Source: Stercorarius parasiticus
Lineage: Eukaryota; Chordata; Aves; Charadriiformes; Stercorariidae
Direction of reading: 5' to 3'
NCBI GenBank assembly: GCA_013396915.1
Contig: VWZL01001304.1
Coordinates: 1,369,393 to 1,433,392, forward strand
DNA: 64,000 nt
The notes under the pieces were generated by a model. The model was not told the DNA's origin, did not search any database, and was given only the letters and a program-made list of their open reading frames with translations. Shown here piece by piece: positions 24,237 to 36,830 of the stretch (positions are counted from its first letter, which is position 1; each line of letters begins with the position of its first letter). The translations under genes were made by a program, and so were the position numbers.

Positions 24237-25080
24237 AATAAGAGAAAACAAGTTTCCTGGTACTGTCCATGGTTTGAAAGCGGGCAGGCTCAGCATGCTC
24301 TCTTGTGCCTTGAAGTGGGACCCTGGATGTCAAACTTTTCTTTCCCATTTGTTTCCCTTGCCAGAGGTGACCCCAAGGCTCAGCAGTGACTCAAGCTCTC
24401 GTAGCCAGTTTTCCTGGCTCTGCAAACCTTATCAAACCCATGCAGCTTTGAACACACACTTGAGAGAGGTGAAGGATCAAGGTGCTCTGACTAGTTCCTG
24501 GCGGAGAGTGCAGTGGTTTCCTACAAGCCCCCTTATGCCATCATCAGACAAAGCAGGACCCAAAGTGCATCTGGGCCCAAGGGGGAGCTGCCCCAGCAGC
24601 AAGGACTCCTTTGCTTTTTCCTTTACCAGGGCTTTTGGGCAGACAGCAATTGCCACAGCAACATCGCTTTGCTGTCAGTCTTTTTGTAGAGCAAGCCTGG
24701 CAATTGAACCACAATCCAACCACAAAAGGGACATGCCTGACCATCCCTGACACAGAAAACCCAGGAGGAGGGATAGCATTTCCTGAAGTGACAGCACTGC
24801 GTACCAGAGGTGGAGAACGAAGCCACAAAGTGGATGCTGACTATAAAGCCATGCTACTATTTCGTTGATGCTGGCTTTTTAAATGCTTTCCTCAGTAACC
24901 TACCTATTAGGCAGCTCCAGCTGCCCAGCAAACTCTGCAGCGGGGCTTCCATTTGCTTAACCCTCTGAAAAATAAGTTTTAATGATGACTGCAATATAAA
25001 ATACAGTCAAATCATTTGGCTTGAATTAATCTTAATCCAATATTTTAAGAAAGACAAATCAGCCAAGGGTTGAAGGCTGT

Positions 25081-25225
25081 ACTAGGACTAGGATGTGAAT
25101 CTACTTCTGGACCCTTCCAGCAGAGTCTGCATCGTTGGACAAGCCACTTCACAGCTCTGCATGTTGGTTTCCCTCCCTGTAGAACTGTCTACAGACATTC
25201 CTACTCTGTGAGATGTTTCAAGGAA
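25081..25225 (+). mobile_element. MIR-like SINE relic, sense
   Basis: The order of motifs fits a sense MIR. A 'tctggagcc'-like segment (TACTTCTGGACCC) is followed by TTGGACAAGCCACTTCACAG, then TCTGCATGTTGGTTTCCCTC, then CTGTAGAACTG. These correspond to the MIR core 'tgggcaagtcacttaacctctctg..ctcagtttcctcatctgtaaaatg'. It is strongly diverged, as expected for an element family that ceased activity before birds arose. A more distant CORE-SINE is possible. Confidence 0.6.
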
Positions 25226-28200
25226 TTTCAGGAGAAAGATGCTTTACGAATATACAGCCACAAAAGAGTAAGTAGCCTTGTATCGAGTTTAATGTCTGCC
25301 CATCAATCACCATCACAATTATACCTGTGACTATGTGCAGAAGGTCAGTAACATCTGTCTTTAGGACTGTTTTCACTCTCCTTTCACGAACAATGCATTA
25401 AGCTGGCATTTTTAACCATTCTTTCTTTGTTCAAAACAATTGCCCTATTTATTTTGTCTGCTTGGATATAAAAGTGAAACAAAAAACCCAACCTGATCTT
25501 GCTATAATTCATCTGGGGTCCAGGAACACACCAGTGAGAAAACAGGCAGTATTTCCTCATGTTTATCACCACTAGGCCCTCTGCTTCTTTTCCAATAAAA
25601 CACGCTGTGTTATGCATGCATCTCACTGTGTCTGCACACCGCTTCTTTTGCTTATACTATTCTATGCCTATCTGCCCCTCCTGTGTATACATTTATTATA
25701 TAAATAGCTATGAGTTAGTGACTTTTCTGTGATCTACCCATGAGCTTTAATAGTTAGCTCTTCAAGTTCAAAAGTAACTCACTGATATTAGAAACAACAA
25801 CAAAACTCTTCCAAAACACGCAAACACAAATGTTTAGTGAGTGCTTGACCTTGATGTGGTGGAAAAGCTTATGTGTTCCCATGTTCTGCAGCTACTCCAA
25901 TGGCAGTGGTGGTGCCAGCATGACACTATGATCACCCAAGCTGGACAGATAAGGTCCAGAGCAAGGGTTGTGGCACTGGTCTTTCACTTTGCCTATAAAA
26001 AACCCAGGAAACTCAAATAAGACATGGACAGAACAGAAATGACAAGGTCATCTCATAAAGTTGTATGATCTTGACCATGCAAAAGCACTGACTGCTTTCA
26101 GTGTTTACATGCCTTCAAACAGTAGCTAGAAGACTGTCCCATATGCTTCAAGGCCTTGTAAGAGACATAGTGGCTGGGAAAATGTATTGAACTTACCATG
26201 TTAAACAGCTGTGGAGAGACTACAAAGCATTAAATGGGAAGAGATGTTTTAGAGGGTGTGCTGCTGTATTATCAGTAATTATTAACCATAAAGACACCAG
26301 CAAAATAATAAAAAGTATGCTCACTCCAGAAAAAACATGAAGTAAATGCTACACCAATGAACATACAACAGTCTTCCAAAAAGTGCAAAGACCAGCTATG
26401 TGGAATGAAAGTTTTCATAGTACAACTCATGGCAAAGGAATGAGATTAATTGGTATTACTCCATTTAAAGATAATTTTGGGACACACACATTGTTTTCTC
26501 ACAAATACGTTCACAGGCTTATGTGGTTTTGACTATCAAGCTGGGTAGGCAAAGGGGAGCTAATTGCAAATTGGACTATTATCTGCAAGTCAGTGATACA
26601 ATTTCTTTAGCATATTGACCTCAACTGTTCATTTTCATTTGATTTGTTTTAATAATTCATTCTACTTTTTTTAATAAGTTTAGTGAGTTCTCACTTCAGA
26701 TTTTTTTTTAAAAGAGTTGTTTTAATCCATCCTACTGTAAAAGAGGCTACCACCTTTCCATGTAAGAAACAAATACAAGCACATTCTCTATTAAAAGAAT
26801 CTTTATTAAACTTATGTCTTAATATCAAAGTTCTGTTTGCTTTTCCTCCTTTTTTTTTGCTTGCAGTGTGAATTTATTGAAAAGAATCATCAACATGTTT
26901 TCCCCAACTTTGAACAAGCAGTCTTCTGGAAATCTGGTTTCATTCGCAACTGAAGAAATGCTGAAATAAAGATCTAATTTTGTAATATATGTCCTTCAAA
27001 ATATTTATATGTGTGCATACATTCAGAAATATTTATTGTCCATAGAAATGGTGAGAAAAAAAGACAAATGTTCTTTTATTTAAAATTAAATTACTCAGTA
27101 ATTCCAAAATATTTTTTTTGCCAAAAAATAATAGTAGTATGAGTAAACCCTAATTTTTTTTAAAGGACCACAGTGTTGTTTATTCTGTAGCAACATTGGT
27201 ATTTCTTTAGAGTTATAATTATTTAGGGCACAAAGAAGAAAAGGGTAGGTAGGACAAATGTATTTAACACCAGGCATTTAGAACATGTGAAAACTTACCT
27301 TTTTTGCATTATATGTAGAATATCGTAAGTAAAAAATGTACAATATAGTCTATATGATAGAAGGTAAACCATTTGGTAGTAAGTATGTAGCATCTCACTT
27401 TTGTACCATTAAGATCTGCGAGAAATTAAAAACAAAGATTATTTCTGGTGGTATATTCTTTGCTCTATAAACATGAGACATTGGTTGCTTTCCAACTTAC
27501 CTCCCCCTAGAACTCTTTCTGTGAAGGACAAAACACTGCTAATAATCAAAAGTGCTTTGATCAAAATACTATCCTCACTCTTCTCTCCATGTGTCAATGA
27601 GCTTGAAATCCACCAAAACCATTTAGCTGGTCTGGCTTTTGCCATCTCAGTTGCATGCTCAAGGCACTGTTTGTTGTCTCTTATATATCAATTAATATTT
27701 CTAGCTTGTCTGCATTCTCTACTAAGTCATGGTGAACATTACCAGACTCTTGGTGTCCTGTTTGTCTAACAGTGAAAAATGGACCCTAGAGATAAAAAGA
27801 TCCTACCACAGAGTGAAAGCACTTTCCTACAATATTCTTCATCCACTTAGTTAGCTGTAGAGTTTCTTCTGCAGTTCTTCTTACCATTCCTTACAGGCCT
27901 TTTGCTCATTACTGATCCCTCCATAAATATTACCCGATCTTCTAATTGGTTCTTAATTGCTATCTGATATTTCCCTATAAAGATTGAGTTTTTTCAATGT
28001 TTCTGATATACCTGTGACTAATATATTTTGTTGGGGTCTTTATGTCTCTCTCTTACCCACAGAAAAGCTGGAAAAGGATCCTGCAATTCAGGAGTTAAAG
28101 CTTCATGGCTCCTGGGGAAGAGACGGGCAATTGCTCTCCTTTTGAGCTATCATCAGGTCAACTGGAGCAGCAATAGGAAATGCTCCAAGGAAAAGGCAGG

Positions 28201-31200
28201 GATTGGCCACTCAACCATACCAGCCTCTGGAAAAGCTGATGCCCTTCCCCTGGCACCCACTCAAAGCTGCTGCTGGCAGTGGTGCCTCCACCAGCACTGT
28301 GATTATTTGGCAGCTTATTGACCTAGACGGTTTCCTGTTTTGCCTAAGCCTAAAGCCATCCCTGGATCCACATTCCCAGTTTGGCAAACAGCGGGAGGCA
28401 CAGGGATGACAAAAGGCCAGTGGCATTATAAGCAGTCCTCGCATCAGACTTTTAGGTGCCGATGGGTCTTTGCTGGTGGTAATGTAATGATGCAGGAATG
28501 CAGCTACCAAGTGAGAGAGAGGTGGAGAGGCTTTGGAGATCCTGCGTAAATACCTACAGTGTCAATTATTTCCCTACATCCTTTTCTGGATGAAGCTCTA
28601 AGTAACTTGCCAGTGTATGTAGGATGCAATTTTCTTTATCCAAAAGCATTAATGCCAAGCACACTGATTCCAGATTCAGCTGAATGAAAACTGACCATAA
28701 AAACATACTTAAATAGTTCTTAATATTTGTAGATGTTTGAAATAATAATTGATCAACACTCAGAAAGAGGAGAGGACAGAAAATAAATTCTTCCTAAGGA
28801 ACCCCATATTTCATATGACCAGAAAAAAGAAGTTTTACTGACACTTCTGATCAATTCTCAAACACAGACTTGCTTTATGTATCTACATTAATAAAAAACA
28901 TTAACTTGTTCTCCTCCCTCTCACTCTAATAACCATCCAATCTGGCCTTAGAAACACCAATGAATTTCAGCGTCTCTTGTCCTTGCTCAGCTGTATCCTG
29001 CGGGGCTCACAGAAATCACTGCAAGGACACACCTAAAACATAGGAAATCCACCCTCAGCAACCCATCACTTTATTTCCCAGGCTTCTTTATTCCCTTCCC
29101 TTCTACATGTACACCCACTTTTGTTTCTATTTTCCACGAGGAGCAAAGTTGAGAGGAGGAGATGAGACTGCTTTCTAGATAAGACAGAGGCAGGGAAAAG
29201 TAGTTCATGTGACTTGGCCCAAGTGAAACCTGCCCTTCAGGGTCAATTCCAAGTTTCAATGCAGACAAATCCATCCTTTTCATGGCATTCATTACGTCAT
29301 GCACTGGAGGGCAAAAGGTTAAAAAGGCACATATTTCCATATGTCCTATTTATATGAATTGCTAAGGTCAGGCCTGAGTTTTCCTGGAGGTATGGGAAGA
29401 TACACTGGAGGAGTATTCTCTCCAAAGGAAGCTCCCTAGGGTTTAGACAGTAAGAAGTCCTGGACAGTGTCTCAGCTGACACATGAGCTGTAATCAGTGC
29501 AGGGTTTTCCTCTAGGGACAGGACTACATGATCATAAAGACATGACGGAATAGAAAACACAAGAAGATGCAGAGATTTCACATCTGTTAGTAGTACTGGC
29601 TCATGCTGAGCTGGGCGATAGCTAGCAAAACAACAATAGGACTGCATTTTTCTCATCATCACCGTCCTTCCCCTTCCCTTCTCTTGTTCACTGCCTTTCA
29701 CCGGGCCCAATGCGATAACTTGAGCAGCAGAAACAGCATAGCTGTGCTATTGCTTTCTTTTCCCCCTGTTGTGTAGTCGCACCATGGTTCACTTTACACT
29801 GTAAGAACTCCTGCTGAGGTCTGTGCTTATCTGGCAGTTTGTGAAGCAGCAACAACAGCGCAAGAGCCTTGATAGCCACAGGACATTGGAAATGACTTAA
29901 TAAAAATAAATGTTCATACATAGGTCAATATTTTCAAAGTATTCAGCCTACAGTGTTTCAAATCTAACAATATATGTGGCGAAAAGTTGTTTGCACTCCT
30001 GCCATTGTCACTGGGGTTTGAGGAAAGCTAGTCTGGATATGGAAAGGCAAGTTATTAGGACAAGATCCAGCCCTGAGAAACCCTCTGTGAGGTCCTATTT
30101 GAGATCCCTATAAGACATGGCTTGGCACACAAAACACAGATTTGGAGGATGAGTGGGTAGTCTCCATTTACCAATAAACATTAAATATGTTATGTTGTGT
30201 CCTTTGGAACAGGGATACAAAGCTGAGCCTCCCAAATCCCAGCCTACTGGGAAAACCAACAGGCTCCTGGAGAGCCGTGCTTAACTTCTCTCCGCAGACG
30301 GTTAATACCTAATAACCTTGGGCACTCCCATGAGTAGTGCAGAAATGAGGCAGAAGATGAATTTAAATGCATATGCCCCATAAACAGAGTAAGTACTACA
30401 GCCTGAGTACTACAGGCTGCTGGATTAAACTCTATCTTCCCATGTTTTATGAGAAAGGACTGATTTTAGGATCTAACTCGAACAGGAGACTCAGATAGCA
30501 AATAGATGGCTTCTTAATCCTCTTTACAGGCATGGATTAACTGCTAAGTTTCCCTCCTGAATACTGCTGAGTAGTCAGTTTAGATTGCTCCCCAGCTCTT
30601 CAGGATCCTCACATAAGATCTTAAGCTTTGTCCCTAGATGCTACAAGAAGATTCGGTATTGAATTTAAGGACTGTGTGGTCTATTGCTGCTGAAATGGTT
30701 GAAAAATGAACATTAGCACCCTTTACACAACCCGTGTTACATGAGCATATTTCTCCTACTTCTAGTGGTTAGAAACTGTTCCTAACTCTGCGGAAGTCAG
30801 CTGCCAAACCCACGACTGCAATGGTGCAGTCAAAGCCCAGCTTCATGCTGTCCAGAGTTCTCCATTGATGGAGCATGTCCTAAGGTGGGAGGTACTTTCA
30901 TGGAGGCTATGAATTACAGAGCAGAACAGAGGGCTCGGGGGCCATGGAGTCTCGAGGATTTAGCCGACACAGATCACAAAGTAAAGAAAGAGCAAACGAA
31001 CTTCACTCATCAAGTCCTTCTTTCTAATGAGAGGGCTAGTTGAGTCTCATTTGACTAAAAGCTTTATTACAGATTGTGCACTAACTATATCAACCAGAAG
31101 GCAGGAAATGTCTTCTACTTGGTTTCATATAAATTGCTGTGATTGCTGACTATAGGAATCTTTGCTGTTACCTGAAATGATACCTTCTTTAAGAAGTAAT

Positions 31201-34200
31201 AGCAGAGTAAGACAGGTGGTCATCAATCACTATAGTACATTAGAGGAAAACAAAAATGGGCACAATAAAGTTAAATATTTTATGAAACAATATTTTAATT
31301 TTATAATTAAAAGACATCATTACATCATTAACTCTTGATAAAAAGAATCAGTTTCCCACAGGCCAGCTTCACAGGGTAAAACAGTTCAAAGGCCTGATCA
31401 GCTCTGGTTTACTTCCAGTAGACATGGCAGTGCTGTCACCTCAGCTCTGACACAGAACAAGGATCTGTAAATGTGGGTGCTACACTGCAGGCTACAGACC
31501 TTTGAAGAAGCTTTTTTATTGCCCCACTTCAGCTTATCTCTTATATTTTTCTGTCACAGTGTTGACACCGCTCATATTCCTGCTATTGGGTGATCATAGC
31601 TGGACGGCATGAAACATAACTTTGTCATCGGTCCCTATGTGCAGTATCAGTATATCATATAATTATTGCTGTGCTTCTGTGCTACAGGTTTAATTGTAAA
31701 TATCCTCATGGCCCTCATACTATACACAGCTGGGTAACTTCAAGAGATGATGTCTAGTCATTCACTGGATAAAACAGGATTGTGGTTCGCCCTTTCCTGG
31801 GCCAAATGGCAGCGAACTGATTACAAGGAAAAGATGCGTGATGTCAACATGGTATCTCCCATACATTCATTATCATTTGTTCATTCCTAAACAAGGAATT
31901 AGAGTTTCGAAGGATTCATCTACAGCCTGTCCAACCCTGTCAAGTCACATGTGGTGAGTAAAGGCTCTCTCACCCTTTTGGCCCCCCGCCTTGGTTTGTC
32001 ACCTGGTGGTGATGTCTCAGGTTTTGGAGCATGTCGAGGTGGCCTCTCTCTTTGTTGACTCCATGTGTCACATGCAGCTGGCAACTGTTATCAGCTCTTC
32101 CCTGGGAACAACCCTCTGCGTAGGTCTTGTCTTATCACAGGCTTTTACAGCACAATGCCCATATCTTGCAAAATCTCCTTGCAATACATTCAGCAGCTCT
32201 TCTTACTACAGTGTTACTTGCCTTCCTCTAAACAGATGCAACTTGTACACGAGTTGGGAAGTAAACGTAATCCTGACTCCATTTAGTCAAATTTATGTCT
32301 ATCTTGGAAGGCCAGACATGTCTGAGGAGTGTAATGTGACTACTGAACTCTGTATAACACTAGCCCCATCCTCAAAGTGCACGGGAAAAATGCAGTACTT
32401 TTTTTGCTGATTCAGCGCAGAGTACTTTCTATTGTTTCCTCTCAAAGCAAAGTGGACTTGTATGACAGACACTTACCAATTCATTCCTAGCTTATGTTTT
32501 TCAACAATTCTTTTCCTTGCTAATCTTTCATATATGCATGGGTGGAGTACTCATGGCAAACCTGTTTAGCAAGAAAGAAACTACTGCATGCAGAATACAT
32601 AAATCTCCATTACACATTTAAAAATTGTAAGTGATGATGCATTCTGGAGTTTCAGAGTGATTTCAAGAGTAATTTCTCATTAAACTTTTATTTGGAGAAA
32701 ACTTTTTAATTGACTCTAGATATTTTTGAAGAAATGTCACAATTTGGTAAAGTTTTCTCAGACACAGCATATGGTCTCTTTAGTGAGATTGTTGTGTCTC
32801 GTTAATTCACAGGTCTTAAATAAGGAAATTCAAGCTTTTGTTGCATTGTTTAATTAATTTATTTCTTGCCGAATGCACAGGTTGTGAGAAATATTTCAGT
32901 TGTCACAGCAATGTGACAAAAGACACAAATACTCCAAATCAGAAATTCATATGATAGGAATTGTGAACCTCAAGCATTGAGTTATTTAAATTTTCAGTCA
33001 TAATGTTGAATTGACAACATTTTTTCTCATTGCTTGAATTTTCTAAGCAATGCATAGAAATAAATGAATGCTCGCTAAAATACGTATTCACTTTGGACTC
33101 CCTGAATGAATTTTTAAGCTTGTTATGGAACTATAGCTTATGCAAAATTAAAAGGAAAACAGTAAAAAGGTATTTGCTATACCCTTAATTTTGCAAAACT
33201 ATCCTGTAATAAATCCAAGAAACACAATAATGCCTGAAGTAAAAACACTTTTGTAAAATATAAGCAGCAATGTATTTTATTCGACAGACATGCCGATCCG
33301 TTGAAACTTCTCTGTACTGCTGAATAAGTCTTGTGATACTATGATCAAGAATGAATTGACTAAATTGATTGAAGTACTTTGTTTAGAATAACCTGATACA
33401 ATATTTAATTTCAAAAGAATATTATAACTTATAGGAGAAATCTCTGTTCCTTAAATAAAAAACTGAAACAGAATCGTAATTATAGCACCAAAAGAAGATA
33501 AACTGCCTGTAAGCCTATTCTAAGTGAATTATAGCAAGTTAAATAAAAAATAGAGTCAAATTCTCCCACCACTTACATAGAGAAAGAGCTGATTCAGGCC
33601 CGTTTATCACCTGTCTACATTGCTAAAAGGACTGTCAGATGTCTGGTATGAAATTCACTAAATAATTTTTTGAATAACTGCAGCAGAATATGAGAAAGGG
33701 ACAGGGCTGGTGTCATTTCTCAGGGCTTGCTATTTCACTGCTTGCCTTGCACTTTTATACCATATGACAAGTGGTCATCTGGGCTATCACCAGAGGGTGG
33801 ACACCTTTAGGAAGCACTTGCATTGCTTGTTAGTACGTTGGACTGCTCTGGTCTATTAACATCTATTACTCACTTGTGTCTATGGCCCTGTTTAATATAT
33901 TTTAGAATAAATTCTTTCGTGAGCTGGAGTTGAACTGTTCTAGACAGCCTATATTAGCATGACTCATTATTACCTAAACATTCAAAGGTAGAACTGGATC
34001 TATGTTGTCTGGTTTCAGCATAGTCAAACTCAGCTTGCAAACATATGCGTGCCTGGAGCTGTATCACTTAAAAACAAACTTGAATTTGCTATGCCAAAAG
34101 CAGTATTCATTAGTCAATCTTGAATTTCAAATCCTGACTTGCAATAGGAAATTGAGAGAATTAAACATTTTAATAAATGTAAACACTAAAATTATTTAAG

Positions 34201-34249
34201 AAATAGTTCTTCTGTTTATCAGGGTGCTGTTTTGTCCCTACATAATGAA
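25226..34249. other. Long unique AT-rich stretch, no gene recognised
   Basis: Over about 9 kb I recognise no repeat family, RNA gene or coding exon. The largest ORFs (29297-29710 minus, 137 codons; 31991-32410 plus, 139 codons) have no domain, no homologue that I can name and no flanking splice-site pair that would make them exons. GC content rises modestly at 28030-28550 and 29050-29700. Ancient repeats beyond recognition by eye may be present. Confidence 0.5.
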
Positions 34250-34672
34250 TGTTCTGTGCAGTCCTTATCCTTCCACCTCCAAAAAGGATGTGGAAGAGCT
34301 GTGGCAGACCCGGAGAACAGCAATAAAGATGATTAAAGGTATGAATGACTTCCATGGGAGGAGCAATTACACAGGCTAGGAAACTTTGTCTTGGAAAACA
34401 GACAATTGAGGGGATATATGATAAAGTCATAAAAAATGGGGAGTGGCATGGGAAGGGTGAATAGGCATCACTTGTTCATTGTCTCAACAGCAGAAGTAGT
34501 GACATCAGATGAATCTAAAGGTGGTTGGTTCAAGACAAACAAAATGAGGTGGGTTTTTCACACAGCATGTATTAAAAGTAAGCACTACTTGCGAAAAGGT
34601 TTTGTGAATGCTGGAGTTTGCTCAGGTTGAAGGACAAACTGGACAAGTTAATGGAAGAAAAATCTATAGGGT
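34250..34672 (+). mobile_element. Old CR1/L3-like LINE 3' region, sense
   Basis: This is a decayed but collinear copy of the 3' part of an old CR1/L3-type LINE. Matching phrases in order are TTCTGTGCAGTCC, CCAAAAAGGATGTGGAAGAG, ATAAAGATGATTAAAGGTAT, AACGACTTCC-like (GAATGACTTCCATG), a TTGGAAAACAGACAATTGAG GGGATATATGATAAAGTCAT segment (split here), TTCAAGACAAACAAAATGAG, and AAACTGGACAAGTTAATGGA AGAAAAATC (split here). These correspond to the end of ORF2 and the start of the 3' UTR in amniote CR1/L3 elements. No octamer terminus is seen. It is much more diverged than the CR1 copies near 8.6 and 60 kb. Confidence 0.82.
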
Positions 34673-35468
34673 CACAGAACACACAGTGCTCATGAAATCC
34701 CCAAGTTGCAAATAATCAGTCTGTTGCAATGCTTGGGAGAAGTATCACTACTCACTTGTCCTGTTTTTATAATTTTTCATTTGGTATCCTGTTTTATCCA
34801 TCATCTTGGTCTGATCCAGCACAGTTATTCTCATGTTCTTTGTTTATTAACTGACCATGGTGAATATTTCTTTCGTACATCTGTACTTTTTGGGTACACA
34901 CCCAAGAACTGTAAGCTTGTCTCTTAAGATTAGTTCTCAAAGAACATTGCAGTAAATCTGTCAGAATATAAGCATAATATGAATTAATATAGTGTGATCT
35001 GCATTTAAAAATGAAAGAAAACATAAAATATTAGTCAAAATATTTGTAGCTTAAATGTACATTTATGTTTTAACAAGTCTTCCATTATGGTATAAAACAT
35101 TTAAGAGATTTTAACATTGCTAGTAAGATACATTACAGGATTATCTTTCGCCATCAATGAAATTAAGTGCTAAAATATGTTTTTAAAAGCCATTATCTGC
35201 TTATAACCATACACTTTTCTATTTCAAACTGAAAGGAAATGCACAAAGTATGTAATAAGGACTGGGAAAGCAGACAATTATAGGTTGAAGAATTAGACCT
35301 GTAATACAGGTAGTATTGTTAATTTTTATATGGACCTCTTCTACATTATTAGCCTGCTTGAAAACCTAGTGAAATATATTCTGTAATTGAGCAGGATCTG
35401 AATCATGAAATTTGGCAGTTATGTAGGTGTTTTACTTGACAATTTCATGATAAAAAATTGAAAATTTT
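34673..35468. other. Unique AT-rich stretch
   Basis: No gene or repeat family is recognised. A palindrome at 35456-35475 (AATTGAAAA / TTTTCAATT, 2-nt centre) overlaps the left edge of the first 149-bp direct repeat. Confidence 0.55.
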
Positions 35469-35617
35469 TTCAATTGCCATTGGCAGATCTCAATGAAACA
35501 CTATATGAAGAAGTATTTATTTGGTTCTGGAAGATCTGCTTTACTTGTCTGGTAGGTGAAAAAACCCTTCAGTTGTAAGCGGAAAACTAGAGTGCTCAGG
35601 CAGAAAGCAAATTCGAC
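35469..35617 (+). repeat. 149-bp direct repeat, copy 1
   Basis: By direct comparison this segment matches 36926-37074 over 149 bp with five mismatches and no gap (about 97% identity). The mismatches are at 35483, the AAG/AGG position in the 'ggttctggaRgatctg' stretch, the AAACTR position, 35612 and 35614. Homology stops abruptly on both sides. Copy 1 keeps the open frame present in copy 2 (ending TTG TAA). Two codons differ (Thr to Ala, Arg to Lys). It is no family that I recognise. Confidence 0.95.
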
Positions 35618-35949
35618 AGTAGTTTTAAACTCATGGTTAACGTCATCTCTCTGATCTGATGATTTCATATTTTTTCAGATTTTTGACAGAAAAAAAGACA
35701 GACTATGTGGACATTTTCTGAGCAATATAAGTGGGCTATTGGTGTGGGCTCACTGCCACACTAAGCAGGTTTGTAAAGGACATGTGAATCCAGCCAGCAA
35801 AACACACAGATTTCAACAGGAACTTTATGACACTTCTACATAAAGGAAAGCAAAGAGCTCATGCCTCCTTTGCTTCTTACTTTCTTTGAGGAAGAGGGAA
35901 GTATTTTTCTCAGTAACAGTGACAAAAAAGCAAGAGTAACAAACAGACA

Positions 35950-36106
35950 AGTAACAACAGACAACAGAGAATTTATTCAATAGTAATGGATTACATGAAA
36001 ATAGGCATCATCTGGGCTTTCCAGCACTTTGCTGTGCAATCGTCAGCAGTTCTTTTCCTGTCACTTCTCCCATCATTGGGCCGTATAGCACAAGTCCCCG
36101 GATGAC
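35950..36106 (-). CDS. Candidate last coding exon, minus strand, unidentified
   Basis: Read on the minus strand, a pyrimidine-rich tract ending CAG (intron side at 36107 upward) is followed by a 32-codon open frame in phase 0. It starts VIRGLVLYGPMMGE and ends SAGKPR with a TGA stop at 36010-36008. An AATAAA polyadenylation signal lies at 35977-35972, about 30 nt past the stop, and is followed by a GT-rich tract (35970-35951), as at real 3' ends. The codons look protein-like (many G-first codons, CpGs kept at CCG, ACG and TAC-GGC). The stretch RGLVLYGP...TGKELL recalls the P-loop region of AAA ATPases. It lacks the GxxxxGK[ST] pattern and then ends, so I do not claim that identity. Upstream exons would lie at higher coordinates, and none is convincing. 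It is bracketed by the two 149-bp direct repeats. Confidence 0.35.
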
Positions 36107-36830
36107 CTGGGGGAAGTATAAAAGAAATCTGACTGGACTAATCAAAGATTCCTCACTGCTCCAGACAGCAATAAGTGGGACAAGACTGTGTATCAACCTC
36201 TTTGGGAGGTGCTGGAGGGGAAGGCCTGTTCACTGCCCAAAGAAACCACGCTTTGGTATGGAGTCACTTTCCTAATGTGCCTTTTCTTTTCTAGTAGTTT
36301 GCTCATACTGTCCGACTATAAAGAAAACATAAGTTAAGATCCAGCCCATTTGCATTAGAATAACAATAATTAACAAGAAAGAGAATCAAAAAGTAACAGC
36401 TAGCTTCCGAGTATCTTTAGGTAGGTTATGTTAAGTTGCAACTTACTTCAGCTTGCGTGCAGACTTGTACGCCAGCAACTCTAATGATAGCATAAAACAC
36501 CAAAATGCATCAAAGAATCTGAGATGCAGGTGGTTTGCAGGTATTAGCACATGTATCTAGCAATAGTTTTACTTTGTGATTTTAATCCTAGATTGAGTGT
36601 CCTGTACAGCTCAGGAAATAACCTTTGTTTTAGTCTCACCAATAATATTTTATAATCGACACAGAGTGATGATTAATGAACAGTTCTACCTGATGGGGAT
36701 ATTCCACTCTCTGTGAAAAATGAATGTTTAAATGTAAAAAAATCTAATTAAAAACATCTTCTAAAAAAAATTTATTTTTCTGTATTACCTCACCATTATC
36801 TGTGTTTCTTCATCATGTCAAAATTGAAGT

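Larger units (their letters stand above)
22563..25080. other. Non-coding stretch with a GC-richer patch
   Basis: No gene can be supported. The patch at 24200-24800 is relatively GC-rich and holds the longest plus-strand ORF in the window (24229-24750, 173 codons). That ORF has no domain or matching splice sites, and ORFs overlap it on the opposite strand. The stretch also contains (GGAAGGT)n and a strong hairpin, listed separately, and a possible minus-strand exon at 22789-22967. Confidence 0.5.

Noticed and set aside
24229..24750. 173-codon plus-strand ORF, the longest in the window on that strand
   Set aside because: It has no recognisable domain and low-information composition. ORFs overlap it on the opposite strand, and no exon boundaries match its frame. 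It lies in a GC-richer patch where long ORFs arise by chance.
29297..29710. 137-codon minus-strand ORF
   Set aside because: There are no domain or signal features, and the acceptor and donor sites are unconvincing.
31991..32410. 139-codon plus-strand ORF
   Set aside because: It has no family resemblance, no convincing start context or splice pair, and is surrounded by unremarkable sequence.
36008..36106. AAA ATPase P-loop in the candidate minus-strand exon
   Set aside because: RGLVLYGP and TGKELL look similar in order, but the GxxxxGK[ST] spacing and the Ser/Thr after Lys are missing, and the frame stops soon after. The resemblance is probably chance.
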